Assembly (NCBI GenBank): GCA_013398955.1
Contig: VWPU01009708.1
Span: 62,001-126,000 of the forward strand
From: Callaeas wilsoni
Taxonomy: Eukaryota; Chordata; Aves; Passeriformes; Callaeidae
DNA length: 64,000 nt
Direction: 5' to 3'
Below are positions 24,123 to 36,371 of this stretch, piece after piece; positions within the stretch are counted from its first letter, which is position 1; the number at the start of each line of letters is the position of its first letter. Below the pieces are notes generated by a model that was not told the DNA's origin, made no database searches, and worked only from the letters and a program-made list of their open reading frames with translations. The translations under genes were made by a program, and so were the position numbers.

Positions 24123-26148
24123 GAGAGTGGAAGGAAGGCTCAAGTTATTGCAGCTTTGCAGACGGAGCAAGTGCATAGTCCTTTAAACAGTGCTTTTGGA
24201 TCTGAAACCTGGACTACAAGCTTGCTGCAGTCAACCCAGATTAGTTTGTCCTGGTTCCTCTGTTAGGGTATTTTTTTTTCCACTCCGGAAACTGAAACTC
24301 ACAGGACTATAGCAGCAGCAGAGCTGCTCAGCTACAGCAAAAACATCTTAGCAACAAAGGAAGCGAGTGAGTATTTTAAAAACAAATGTGTTTTTTCTTG
24401 CTTATTACAGAAGAGACAGAAGCAGAAGAAATGGGCTTGACAGTTTTACTTACGTTTAATGGATTTTAAAGTGGCTTTTGGCAGTGCAATGTATTCCTTC
24501 CAAAGGACAAGCGAGATAGGAGGTAGCTAAAATCTTGCAAATGCCTGCACACTAACTACGACCTGAGAACATACACCAGTTTGGCACCCGGAAGACCTGC
24601 TCTTTTTTCTACCCAAAGTAAACTCTGGTTTATTTTTCCCACTCAAATTCTATAGTGAATTTTTTGAAAGAACTGGCCAGGGTGAGGCATATCCATTTGC
24701 CATCCTTCTTGGAAGAGCACCCAATGCACACTCAGTCTGCTCCCACTCTTCCACTTCTATATTCATATTAACGATGGCTTCAGTTCTGTTGTTTCATTTT
24801 CACTGCTGTCCTGTACTGATGTGTCTTTCCAGGCAAACAGAAAAAATGGAGTGTCACACTGAATGGAAACCATCGCACCACATACCCAGCTATCGGTTGT
24901 TCTTCTGAAAATTTTGGATTAAAGAAGGCTTCAACTGGGTTAAGATTTTTCAAAGGATTGCAAGATGAGCAATAGATAGAAGGAAACTAATTGGTGCATT
25001 TCTAGGTGTTTTCACTTCTTTCTTGTGTTTTGAAGGAGTGTAATCGTTACAGAAATTATTAAAGAAAAACATAAACAACCCTAAAAAGAAACTAATTGTT
25101 CTGATTAATTTCTCTAGCTAATGGAAAGATTGGATTTTCTCTACATATGCTGCATTATGACTGACATTAGATTTTATTGTTGCAGTTTGCTTACTAACAA
25201 AAATTATTCTTTAAATGTTTTCTTACTATATCATTTCTATCACCCCAAACCTCCTCAACAAGACTTTGCAAACATTTCAGCAAGAAAATAATAATTTTAA
25301 AAATTCTCCTGACAGCAAAAACTATAAGTCAGTGGAAAACACCTTGCTTCCTTTCATAATTTTGTATAATGAAAGTGTGTACAAGCTGACACAAAAGTCA
25401 GATGCACAAGCCTTTACAGTCTCTACAGTAAAGTCTTTTACTATCATGTAGAAACTCCAAATATCCTCCAACAGTCTAAGTAAGATAATTAAAAATATTT
25501 ACATTGTACTAACAGAAACAGCCAAAAAGTAGATAGGATAAAAATTAGAGTCTCCAAATAATTTTGTTATTGTTCGATTAAAAAAAAATTACAAATGTGT
25601 TAGTAGAAATTTAAAATCATAATATTTTGAATATTGAAAAAAGATTGTTCTTTATCAAACAACAATATTGAATTCATTTCTAAGAAGTACTTTAATTAGA
25701 CACTTGCAATTTTAATATTGTTAAGCCAGGACAAGAAATTTGTTTTAGAAGTTTATTTGGTTCAGACTTGCTGTTGCTTACCAGGATGCTGATGGGTACA
25801 GCACTCCTACTGCAATACAAAGGGTCAGCTATCATGCTTATGGTCAGGGGGCTTTTTCATTTGTCAGATTTCAAATTTTAAAATGAGTGCATATTAAAAT
25901 TTCAGAAGTGCAGATTTGGTGCTGTAATTAAAACAGTAACTTGTCTGACAGCTCTCCTCTTCATATCCAGTTGGTAAAGAAATTTGAGCTGTGATCTTAC
26001 TAGATCGCATAAATCTCTCATTAAATGGTTGAATACAACAAAACCCAAAAAACGCTTAAGCCAACAACAACAAAACTTATGGAAGTATGAGAACAAATTT
26101 GTCTTTTGAAGTATTTTCCTTGATAAGTTTGCAGAATAACAATTTGGT

Positions 26149-26191
26149 CACTGAGGAACACTGAGGAACACTGAGGAAACCTGAGGAACAC
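26149..26191. repeat. Decamer tandem repeat, 4 copies
   Basis: The unit CTGAGGAACA is repeated in four consecutive copies (26151-26190). The third copy varies at its end (CTGAGGAAAC). It is a short minisatellite and likely length-polymorphic. Confidence 0.92.
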
Positions 26192-28052
26192 TTTGATATT
26201 CAAAGTTTTAAAGTATCTCAGGAGGCTTTGCTGTCCGTGAAAACCAACACAGGCCAGAGCAACTGCAACGAACTGGGCTTGGACCTCTTCCTGTAATAGT
26301 TTGGTCCATAGAGCTTCATTGTCGTTTCTTGGAGTTTTGTCCTCTCTTTTACATCAAGAAAGGAACATCCATTGCAGTCTCCCCTGTGCATTGGGGATAC
26401 CTTCCACTGAACTGTCCCTTGAGATCTGTTCCTGCCCCCTCTGCCCACAATTCTCTGTCACTAGCTGGTCATTTTGACTGGCTGAAAGTGATCTTCTTAT
26501 CCATTTGAGTGCTAGATCTAATGAAGAGTCAAAAATCAAGTTTCCTAAAGTTTCTAAAGTAAATCAATTGTATGAGAACAGACCAAGCTATTTCAAGACC
26601 TGACCAAGAGATAAATCATGCGGAACCTGTTAACCAACACACTTCTGCTCTAATTCTTCAGAATAATAGAAGTTAGTCCAATGACTTTATAGCATTTAAA
26701 GATTATGCACATACTTAATTTGCAATGGAAAATAATTTAGTCCACTCTGTTGATCTATATTACAGTCAGGATAGTTTAATATTTCAGTGGAAGTGCCTGT
26801 TGCACCTCTGCAGAGGGCAGTCTCTGAGATATGGTTTGTCATAATTTACACTTTCCCATGTCTTAACATTGACTTTTTGTCAGGGTTTTACTAAAATTTG
26901 TATTTTCACCAACACGTGAACAAGAAGGGTAAAAAACCCTTATTGAACACGGTATTTAAAATTTGCAAGGTGTTTTCATCAGCATGATCATCGTTGTGCC
27001 CTCTGGGTTTCATTAATAATTTTTGCTACTGTTCCTCACCACTAGGTCTACTCTGGCTAGATTCCTGTTCCAACTTAGCCTAAAAACCAGCAATTTCTCC
27101 TCCTCCAACTTCACCAAGCTTCCATGATCAGGCTAGTATTCTTCATTTTCTGCATGTTTTTGCCTTCCCATGTCTTTTCTTCCTAATTTCACTGGACAAA
27201 TCCTCTCTCCAGGAGAACGGAATTCTATACCTGCACTTCCAGCTGCTCCACCTCCACCCCCTTCAGCTGCCGGATTCAGTGCCTCGAGTTATCTCTTGCT
27301 TCCTCAGTCTCATCAGTTTCTTCTAAGAAAGTGATGGTAGAATGCTTTATTTCACCATTCCCATCTTTCTTCTCTCTTTAGGATACTTTTATTCATCTGT
27401 ATTTTAAATTCATACAGCTGAATTTTTGCTAAATATTAGAAGCAGTAGCATTAGGAAGACAAAATATCCTTCAGAGTCCTGTAAGACATTGGATTAGATC
27501 CAGGAAGTCATTAAAGCTACGCTGGAGACTATAGTATTGGAAGATTCCCATATGTCAGTATATTTTGGGAGATATGACACAAGGGTCTTATAGATCATTT
27601 TGACAGACTTAAAGAAAACTTCTATTGAATCTATTGCAATCTTTTGCATAAAGAAGTGTGCTGAGAGTGTACAACACTATAAAATGGGGGTGCCAGTCTG
27701 TGAAGAGATGAAAAAAGTTGAAATATAAAGGAACTTGAGAAAGTGGGACAAATATCTATGATAAAACAAAAATATTCTAACTGATGGCTGGTGAGCAAAA
27801 TATGCTCTATTAATCAAGAATTTTGAGCGTCAGGAACATGCTGCATTGTACAGTATTTGCAAGATACCCTGGACAAGCACCAGCTCACCATAGCACTCAG
27901 TTTTTGGGAGGCACACTCTTCAGTGCAAAAGCAGAAATACATGGCTGTTAAAAGTCTTAGAATGTTATCCACTAATTGATCTTTGAAAACTCTTCATGAT
28001 CTTAGCATTAGCTGTTGCTTTTTGTTTTTCTTTCATTGCTTGCTGAAAAGCA

Positions 28053-28530
28053 GAAAGTCATGGAGCTGGGAAGGGATGCCTGAAGGCCACCTAATCTAAC
28101 CTGCTGCTCAAAGTTGCAGCAGATTCCTCAGGCCCTTGTTCTGTCAAGTTTTGACTATTGCCAGGAATGGACAGCTTATAACCTCTACAGGTCCCTGTAG
28201 CAGAGTCTAACCATCCCCAAAAAGTTTCTTCTTATGTCAAATTGGAGCTTGCAATGTTCTCAGATGACTGGGCCCGTTACTTCTACCCTTCCATCACTCA
28301 CCCCTGAAAAGAGCCTGGCTTCCTCTTCTCTTTATTATCCCATAAGGCAAATCCAGCTCTCAGCAGCTCACCATCCACTCAGCTCGTTCAGATCCAAACC
28401 ATCCACTGGACTCACCCCAGTGGGTGTCCATGGAGTGTCTGGTATGGCCAGGTCAGTCTGGTACTGGGGAGCCCCAAACTGAACGTGACAGTGCTGACTT
28501 GGCTTTGCAGCCCCAGGCAAAGGGAAGGGA
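28053..28530 (-). mobile_element. CR1 LINE fragment, antisense
   Basis: The plus strand shows the reverse complement of a CR1 3' region. The order is TGGAGCTGGGAAGGGATGCC, then a CCACCTAATCTAACCTGCTG block, TTTCTTCTTATGTCAAATTGGA, and GAGCCTGGCTTCCTCTTCT. Further on, GTACTGGGGAGCCCCAAACTG matches the next conserved CR1 block. The part from about 28350 to 28450 is diverged or partly replaced. The terminal ATTCTATG repeats are missing on the left edge. This is an old, 5'-truncated, non-coding copy. Confidence 0.85.
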
Positions 28531-30006
28531 ACACAGCTATGCTGCTAATACAGCCCCCATGCTTGTGGCTGTCTTGAAGTCCAGCAGCGTTACAACTACC
28601 CTCTGTAGTTCTTCTTTCACAAAACCTTCTAATAAATGGTGAAGAAAAGATAATTTGCATTCACTCCAAGTCTGAGTAACTTATGACGATCCCACAGGTT
28701 TATTTCTGTACAGAACAGAGGTCACTGTTGATTTCAGAAGACAACTGTTTTGATCTCTCTCCATATCAATATACAATTTCCCAAAAACCTAAGTGTTTGG
28801 GCTCCTTGAATAATGTAAATTTAATAAAAAGTTTTCATTGTGTACTGCTCAAATGAACATCGTGCTGAAATATTGTATAAACTATGTGTTCCTATCTTTG
28901 AAATTTATAATTAAATCCAAATGTCAATATGATTTATTTTTAAAACCTCTCTCAAACACCATATTAGGAAAGAATAGAATTCTACAATATACAGTGGAGG
29001 AAAAAAATAGATCCTTAAAAGCTGTAGACTACAGACATGCTATTTTACATGAAAGATAGTACTAGATTCAATAAACTTCTCTGGGTCAAAACTATTGAAG
29101 TGATTTATGATGAAAATGACAATCTGCACCTATTCTTTGTACATACCCTCCAAAAAATACCCTAAACTTTATCTCTGACTTTCCAACAAGTTCACAGGCA
29201 CTCATAAGAGCACAACAATGAAAAAATATTATTTTGTTTTACGTCAGCAGTACTTACAATGCTTAAGAAAATTGGCTCTGACACCATTCCCATTTTATAT
29301 ATACACTCCATTAATTTCTGCACTGTCTTTGCTCTACCAACTAACCCTAACATTTAAAAGTAGGTAAAGTAAACCATTCTTGTACCCCCTTAAATATCTA
29401 GCTAACCTTTAACTTATTGATTAAAATCAAGTTTTTCAAATGTCTTAGGTTCATATAAAGTAAATACACTCTTTACAAAGAAGCCTTGGCCCCTCGGAAG
29501 GTTGCAGGCAGAATGTTGTGTCTGCCCTGGGCCAAGCACGAGGAGCAGCTCGTGCTGCAGAACTCAAGCCTTGGCAGGCAGAGCCTTCCACAAGGCAATT
29601 TCTTCCAAGAAAATGCAGAGCTGCTTCCTAGCCCCTTCTCAAATCCCAAACAGCGGTTGGTGGCTGTGCACTCGCATGGATGTCTGGAGGAAGGCTGTCA
29701 GAACTAAAAGACCATGGGCAGAGTGGCCATTTATGGTACTGGAGAGATGGCACCAACATGGGGAAGCTTAGGGAAGGTGTCTGACGGAAGTATAAAAGCA
29801 TGTGGGATAAAAAGGATACCAGGAGGCTCCTTAGAACACAAAGCAGATAGCTTTTTCCAGAGAAGTTGAAAAAAGATTTGGGAGAGTTAGGATATACAAT
29901 GACAAACACAGAAATTATTTCAGCCAACCCATCTTCTCAGAGATGCTTTCGGCACTGTGCTGGACCTTGGTATCCTATTAAATTTGTGGGAGACATGTAG
30001 AGCCCA
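28531..30006. other. Unique DNA with GC-richer patch before the LTR
   Basis: 28.5-29.45 kb is ordinary AT-rich sequence. 29.48-29.98 kb is GC-richer, with overlapping plus-strand frames of 73 and 89 codons that I do not recognise and a TATA-like GTATAAAAGC at about 29.79 kb. It may be an older retroviral flank or LTR piece next to the solo LTR, but I cannot show its ends. Confidence 0.45.
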
Positions 30007-30640
30007 TGTTGTGGTGAATGAACCAACCGCAAGAATAACCAGGGGGCCACAGAGCCCAGAAAAAGAGGTTTGGTGGGCTGGTTGCAAAGAGTAAAACCCC
30101 CTCTGTGAGGATGGCTTCTCCCATTGAACTCCTGGGATCTGAGGTGGGCTCGGTCTGTCTGACTGACAGTGGACAGACACCCCTTGTATCTCCTAAGGAA
30201 AGGTAACCAGACCTGTCTCGCCTTTCCCCTCTTCCTATAGGTCACTGCTATGCCATCCCCACCCCCTTCCCTGTATCCCTTTAAAGTCCCTCAGTCTCTT
30301 ATCTCGTCATCTTCGTTTCTGGTCCCCTTCGAGGGAGCTCCTACACTGACCCCTCGGAACACCGGCCGAAGGGCCACCTCTGCTCATTTGTTTCTGGTCA
30401 CGCCTGGGCTATCTATAAGACCCAGGCGTGCTAGGCTACGTGCCCTCCACCGCATGGGCTAGGGAGCTAGTCAGCGAGGCACCGAGGTGCCACAGGGTGC
30501 TCTCCCTTTGTGTTGGACGCTCCTGGACAAGCTGCAGCTATCCCAGCCTGGCCAGCGTGCCGGCGTACTAATATAAACCCACTCTTTCAAAACCAAGTTG
30601 TTGGCCACATCCTCTCCCCACTGCCAACCTACTGTAGAAA
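30007..30640 (+). mobile_element. Probable solo LTR of an endogenous retrovirus
   Basis: The block stands out as GC-richer than its surroundings and has LTR organisation. It begins TGTTGTGGTG, a start resembling other avian retroviral LTRs. It has a promoter TATA box (CTATCTATAAGACC, TATAA at 30414-30418) in a GC-rich context, then an ATATAAA polyadenylation-like signal (about 30571-30577) some 155 bp downstream, as expected for an R region, and a short U5-like tail. No gag, pol or env sequence is next to it and no second LTR is seen, so it is most likely a solo LTR left by recombination. The 3' end is uncertain by about 30 bp, and I could not settle a target-site duplication. Confidence 0.62.
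30414..30418 (+). promoter_or_regulatory. TATA box inside the LTR
   Basis: TATAA lies in CTATCTATAAGACCCAGGCG within the LTR block, about 155 bp before the polyadenylation-like signal. This spacing fits a retroviral U3 promoter. Confidence 0.5.
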
Positions 30641-31770
30641 ACGAACATCTTGATGGGTGGAAAGTTTAATGGGATGCCCTAGAACCTCCACATCTGCTAC
30701 ATCTCCAAATGCTTTGCTGGCGGAGTGACTTGATACACACATCTTTGTTTTATATCTGCTCTCAAAGCCCTAATTGTGCAGTCAAGGTAGGCCAGGTGTC
30801 TCTGTCTTCCCCCACCAGCTGCTGACATCTTCCCACCTATTCCCAAGATCAGGTTGAAGTGCTGAATGAAGATTATCAATATCCATTGCCATAACTAAGA
30901 GTGCAGAGAGTAGATAGAAGGAAATGTGGTACCTCAGACTGGGAGCTGCCATTAGCAACACAGTACAGCAAGATGGAAATCATGGTTACTGTTCTGCCAT
31001 ACTGGTTGACACACAATATCAAGTTTTCTTTGGGAAATAACAGCTGAGATCTAAGTCTTTTAAAACTGATAGCATGGGATCATGTTTGACCCTGCCCATT
31101 TATGAAGGAGAAACCATTGTGGTTTTCTGTGTCCCACGTCTGGCTCTAAGCCCATCTTTAAATAGCACAGAAAACCCATCTGTCAGAAAATTAAGGCTGA
31201 GAGATCAAACAATTAAAATCAACGACTCTCACAGTTAGTTTGGGCATACTGCACAGCAATGATAGATGTTCCCATTTTATTTGTTACATACTCGTACTTA
31301 AGCAAATTACATTATATCCTTCAGATAAGCATGTGAACAATGATTATTTCACCAAATCACTTCTTTGACATGCTTAAAAATATCTGCCTTCCCTGTAAAA
31401 AATTTAAAAGCAATTAACAAATCTAAGGACAGCACTATTGACACAATTTTCTCTTGGGGAGACTGATAATCTGGACAAGAGTTTAGTAGTTGTGTTGGTT
31501 TTTCAGGAGCTTTTGTGCCAGTTAAGGCTACACAAATGCAGAGCAAGACTTTTCTTAATTTATGTAAGGTATCTTAGTTAATCCAGCATCTTTTACAAAC
31601 AATTTATGAGAGAGATACACAAGTGTAAAGCTTGAAGCACAGATTATTTGTCCAAAGGTGTCTGCTATTGTAAACTGTGTGTAAGGCCGTATGAAGTGTA
31701 GCTTATTGGCACTGTTGGACATCAGCAGCCTTTCTAGTGATTTATACCAGCCTATTTTATCACAGTGATG

Positions 31771-31854
31771 CTGTAGTTATTTGCACAGAAATTTCTCTTT
31801 GGTCAAGCCTAGCCTGTAGTTATTTGCACAGAAATTCTCTTTGGTCAAGCCTAG
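31771..31854. repeat. Near-perfect 42-bp tandem duplication
   Basis: CTGTAGTTATTTGCACAGAA followed by a CTCTTTGGTCAAGCCTAG end occurs twice, at 31771-31812 and 31814-31854. The copies differ only by one T in a TTT/TT run. The high identity points to a recent duplication or an assembly artefact. Confidence 0.93.
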
Positions 31855-32564
31855 CAATCTTTGTCACTTAACAAATGACGTCTTCAAAAAATGGACACAA
31901 ATGTTGATTGATTGTCTCCTTTACTGCCTCTCAGTAGAAGTAACTTCTGGTAGTGAGTCAGCCAGAAGCTGTTCATAAACTCTTTTAGCATGACTCTCCA
32001 AGAAGCCTTTTGATAAATAAATTAGTGGCTTTTTTTTATTTTAAATCTTGGAGCCAACCCTTAAGCTCAAGGAAAAGACCTTAAATAGAGAACAAAAAGT
32101 TCCATGAGTGGATGAGGGGCATGGAAATCAAAGATACACTAAAGCACTGCTCTTCACCTGCTGGCTTGCTTGTATTTCCACTCCTCTAAACAAAAATTGA
32201 ACAAAAATACTGCCCCCACAACACAAAATACCCAATCATACAACATCCCCTACCAAAGAGCATGCCAAAAAACCCAAAGAAATATTCTCCCCTTGCAAAT
32301 AAACAGTCAAAGCCAAATAATCACCTACTTAAAGAAAACATCCTGCCAGTTTAGAAGCACACTGCAGCACTAAATTTGCCCTGAACTTGCTAAATTTCTA
32401 TTATTAAAGCTTTTTTCGATGATCTTTATCAATATTGCCTTTCACTCTAAAGCTCCTAAAACACTCTGCAGAGTTTTAAACACAGACCACTCACCACTAT
32501 CCTGCTTCTCCTCGACACGTGCCTAAGCAGCTACTCTAAAAATCACCAAAGGTGCAAAGAAATT

Positions 32565-32623
32565 TAAAAACAACAACAAAAAAATGTCCTCCAGAAAAAC
32601 CCAATAAACAAAACCCCCAAAAG
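32565..32623. repeat. A/C-rich low-complexity tract
   Basis: AACAACAACAAAAAAAT is followed by CCAATAAACAAAACCCCC. It is one of a series of A/C-biased tracts on the plus strand. Confidence 0.65.
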
Positions 32624-34861
32624 ACTGGAAGACCTGCTTAGTGCTACCTTCTAAACAAGACATGGCTTAGCGCTGACACTCTGGTACCATAAGGAAAACT
32701 CACAAGGTGCTGAGAACAGTCTAATCCACCACAATGTGTCCCTGGGGGCAGGAATTAGTGGCTTTTATGGAACCTCAGGAACAGGCTGTACCCAGACTCC
32801 ACACACTGTGAGCTGAGTGACTCACTCCATTATCACCTCCTGTCTTTCATTAAAGGACTGTGACTGTGAGTGCGACTTCATTACCCTGAAATCAGGCTCT
32901 CCCAACCTTGTACAGCTCTCTAGTCCATGGGAAACAGGAGCCTGTTTCACTGCACAGAAGGAAACTAAAATAGTTATGCCCTCTCACGCTGCCTCCCCTC
33001 CCAACCCCAAAAGAAATCCAAAAAAACATTTTAGGATATAATAGCACTTCCCCTAAACGCCAGCAACTCAGAGAAACTGGTACAGTCATGCCAAGAGGCA
33101 GAAGCCAAAAAGATTTGACAGAATCAAAAAGGGTTGGAAATTACTTCGGATGCAAAACAATATTGTAACTTTGTGTTTTGTGGTATAAAATCAGTATCTA
33201 GAGAGGCAGGAATATTTCCCTCAAAGTCCTAAACTACTGCCCTCAATGAACTGAGATTGCTTTTTGATGTGTGATTAAAAATCTTAATGAAAATATAACT
33301 GTCCATAGCTTCTTCCCGCTACCTTCCACTCCTGAAGGTAAAACAGCTTGTTCACAATTGTAACTCCCTACTTCCAGGGCATGCAGGCTGTGTCTGTCTC
33401 TGAGGTGTTAACAAGCCATTCACACCTAAAGCAGAAGGTAACCTCAGCTTTATACAAGACAGCTTCCATTTATTTAGCCCGTCTGTCATGTACACTCTGC
33501 ATCACCTGTGGCTGGTTTTGACTGTATCATATATTTTCTTTTGCTGGTCCTACAAAGCTTAAATTTAGTGAAACTAAGCCAAACTTTGCTTATTTTTGTT
33601 TGTTGATATATTTTTTCAGTTTATTTGAAAGCTAAGTGCAATCACTTGATGCCTATTTAAAAACCATAAAGCAGCATAGGTGGAACCAAGAGAAAAGCCA
33701 AAAGCAAGTGCAAGGCATCGTAACACATACACGTGTGCCAGAGCTCTGCTCAAGACTAGCTGAATACACAGGCCAGGCAAGAAGGTTGTCTTGGTTCTGA
33801 GCTTGTAAATTGGATGGTTCTAATGTTTTAAAGTCTGGATAAACACAGCTAATAGATGTCTAGATTGGCCTTCTTGCTTTCTCCTCTGAAAACGCTATTG
33901 CAACAGAGCTTTGGTAACAGACAGATGTTTGCTGGTTTGGAAGTGCTGTTTATTGACTCTTTTGCTCTGCTCTTACTTTGAGCTTCCCTTCCATTTGTTA
34001 TGTTTCCTGCTGTTCCTTCTCTCTCCCTTGGACTGGAAGCTTGCAAGAGTATCATCATGTCACATGCAACACTCCCAGTGGCCACTAAAAATCAGTCATA
34101 TGCACAGATGAACACCTGCATTAAAAATGTTGGGGTATTTTTGGTTTGCCTTTTTTTTAAATCAAGGAAAGATAGAAATCTTCTTACAGTATAAATAACG
34201 TCTGAAAAAAAACCAGAAACAAAACCATAAAACAACAAAATGCCAAAAAACTATGACCCTCCCCCCTCCACCAAAAAGCCCTCTACCCTAATACACTATT
34301 GATTTAGTGCCTCCAGTTCAGCACAGACAAAATAAATATGCTGGAAAGTCAGCTGCCTATGTCCGGTGCTATGTATTCTTTGCTCTGGGTGTTATCTGCT
34401 GAAGTTTTCTTCTCTTGGACAGAGCATTGAATTGCAGATTTTAAAGCAAAGCGGTAAAGGCAAAACACATTCTTTTAATTATTAGTGTTTTAGACCTGGA
34501 TCCTCAGAACTTACACAGACAAAGCTGTGATTAATACGTTTTGGGTTGAGAGAAAAATACATGTCTTTCTTTTGTCTATATGTCTGGATAAAGTAAAGCC
34601 AAAGTATAAAGCCTTTCTAGTATGTCCATTTATGCCAGTTCATTTATCAGAGAAGATAGAAAGGGATCTGACCCAGGAGAAATATTTACTTCGGCCACAA
34701 ATACTCTGTGCCTATAATGAATTCATCATCTAATTTTCTCCATCCCCCATGCTGAGATCTGGAGAGGCTTCCTTGCTTGCTTGCTCTTTTCGCCTACCGT
34801 TTGGCACAGAAGCTGTTTGAGCAGAGCTGAACTGTGAATGCCATGATCACAAATCTAGCAT

Positions 34862-35057
34862 CTAGCTGGCACCAGGGAGAGAAGAGGTTCTATTTACAGC
34901 TCTTCTGGGCAATGTTAGCCCGTGGACACGCTGCTGCTCTGCTTCACAGGAATACACCTCTCGCTCTGCCATAAGCTGTGACAAGGCCTTCAGGTTTGTC
35001 AGGGTGTTCCTCTCATGCCCTCCCTTCTCCTCTACAATATTCTGGAGCTGCTCAAAC
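34862..35057 (-). other. Candidate terminal exon of a coiled-coil protein
   Basis: On the minus strand the acceptor TTTTGTTCATACACAG/GTTTGAG leads into an open frame that ends at a TAG (34862-34864). It encodes about 64 residues. The first part is E/Q/K-rich and helix-like (FEQLQNIVEEKGGHERNTLT, then LSQLMAEREVYSCEAEQQR). The last part is a basic, serine-containing tail ending TSSLPGAS. Codon third positions are G/C-rich, unlike the surrounding DNA, which supports coding. The exon starts in phase 2, matching the donor phase of the minus-strand segment at 51253-51298. I do not recognise the protein. A plus-strand exon-like segment overlaps it (34982-35150) and the two are unlikely both to be real. 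Confidence 0.38.
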
Positions 35058-35150
35058 CTGTGTATGAACAAAAGGCATTTGAAGCAGCTGCATCTGAATG
35101 GAAGTTGGACAGGTTTCAAACAAAGAGGAAGACACATGCTGACCTTCATG
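34982..35150 (+). other. Alternative plus-strand exon-like segment
   Basis: A plus-strand frame is open from just after a TGA and ends at an excellent donor, CATG/GTAAGTACTG (35150). It encodes ILELLKPVYEQKAFEAAASE followed by WKLDRFQTKRKTHADLHG. Acceptor-like sites exist upstream (GCCTTCAG at about 34992, and a pyrimidine-rich run ending CTGGAG at 35049). It would end in phase 1, which does not match the start phase of the next plus candidate at 37588. It overlaps the minus-strand terminal exon, whose frame is longer and more biased, so I rank this one lower. Confidence 0.2.
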
Positions 35151-36371
35151 GTAAGTACTGTGAAAGACTGAAAGCTAGCAAATTCTCTTTGACTCTATAA
35201 GCTTTTAAATCACCCTTTTTATTTTTCTTTTTGCATTTTTTTTCTCTCTAACCCCTGTGCAGCTGAGTTAAAACAGAACTCTCTTTCTCCCTATGTAATG
35301 AGGTAAAAAACAATTTACGTAGTTTATAGAGAAGCTCAAATGGACTAAGACATTTATGCAGAAATTTCTGAGTGTCCATTCTGACGAGGAACAGAAAGGT
35401 ATTACGAGTTCTTATTGCCATCAAAACTACTACACAAATCTTAAATAAGTACAGTGAGCAACAGCTTACAGTATGAGATGGAATAGAGAGGTCAGTGTGC
35501 ACATGTGATCACAATATTCATGTGACTGAAAGTGTACCTCTGTTACCTGCTGAATTTTATTGCCTTAAATAACTCCTTTAAAATATGAAGTTCATGAATT
35601 GCATCCACAATCATAATTGGAGCACTGAGAACCACAAACAAAAATCCTCAAGCAAAGTAATTATAACTTGACCACTGTCAGTGATGTGCCATATAGCCTG
35701 TCTTGAGGTGGTCACATACCAGCAGGGAGGAGGAAGTAAACACCCAGTTACTGCAAAACTCCTCAGAAACCCTAGAATTGCTGACTTGAGCCAGAAATAG
35801 ATTACTTTAGTGTGTGTTACAGTGTACATGAATATGTCAAACTTAAGGATTTCCTTTTAAATATGCATTTCTTTAGAGAACCTAAAGAAATTTTTAAGAG
35901 TACCTTCATTTGTTAGTTCTGTGTTGATGGTTGAATAAATGACTACTTCTTGCCAAGACGCCCTTATAAAAGCAGCTGTTGAAATCAAGTGGTTCTTTCC
36001 TGACTGTTTCCAAGATTTAAGTAAACAGTGTTTTATCAACAAAGTAGCCTCATTTGAGAGTTTTGGACTGAGCTGCAACAAACTGAAGACAAGGATCCCA
36101 AATACTCCTAGATGAGATTCAGTGGAAGTGGAAAAAGATAGTGTGAGATTCCCAGATCTCACCCTGTATTAACTCTAAGGTAAACACTGTTTACACAGGC
36201 AGCGTGATAATCATAAAACCTTGTTAAACACTAGCTAATAATTATACTTTGTACTTATTCAGAACCTTTCATCTCATTGTTCCTGAGCCCTCTGCAAACA
36301 TAAGTTCATTTTTACAATATTGTAGGAGTAGCTAAACAATTACTAAAGGTGCCAGATCTCTGGGGTAGAAA

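Larger units (their letters stand above)
20381..28052. other. Unique DNA; local duplication and minisatellite
   Basis: No convincing gene. A minus-strand open segment at 22510-22587 (acceptor TTGTTCCAAAAG, donor ACT/GTAAGT) reads AIKCFLIGQWILLDSSGIAK and is the best exon-like piece here, but it is weak. The N-flanked duplication at 22.9 kb and the decamer repeat at 26.15 kb are listed separately. A plus-strand frame without a start stays open for roughly 95 codons at 26.2-26.5 kb and is unrecognised. Confidence 0.5.
30641..34861. other. Unique DNA, tandem duplication and A/C-rich tracts
   Basis: No supported gene. It holds the 42-bp duplication at 31.77 kb and A/C-rich low-complexity tracts at 32.18-32.29, 32.56-32.62 and 34.20-34.29 kb. 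A TTTATT at about 33.95 kb would serve as a minus-strand AATAAA for the candidate terminal exon at 34.86 kb, about 0.9 kb past its stop codon. Confidence 0.5.

Noticed and set aside
26218..26540. Open frames on both strands after the decamer repeat
   Set aside because: No recognisable protein and no splice signals of quality.
28234..28660. 82-codon frames on both strands
   Set aside because: They lie within or next to the antisense CR1 fragment and are not host genes.
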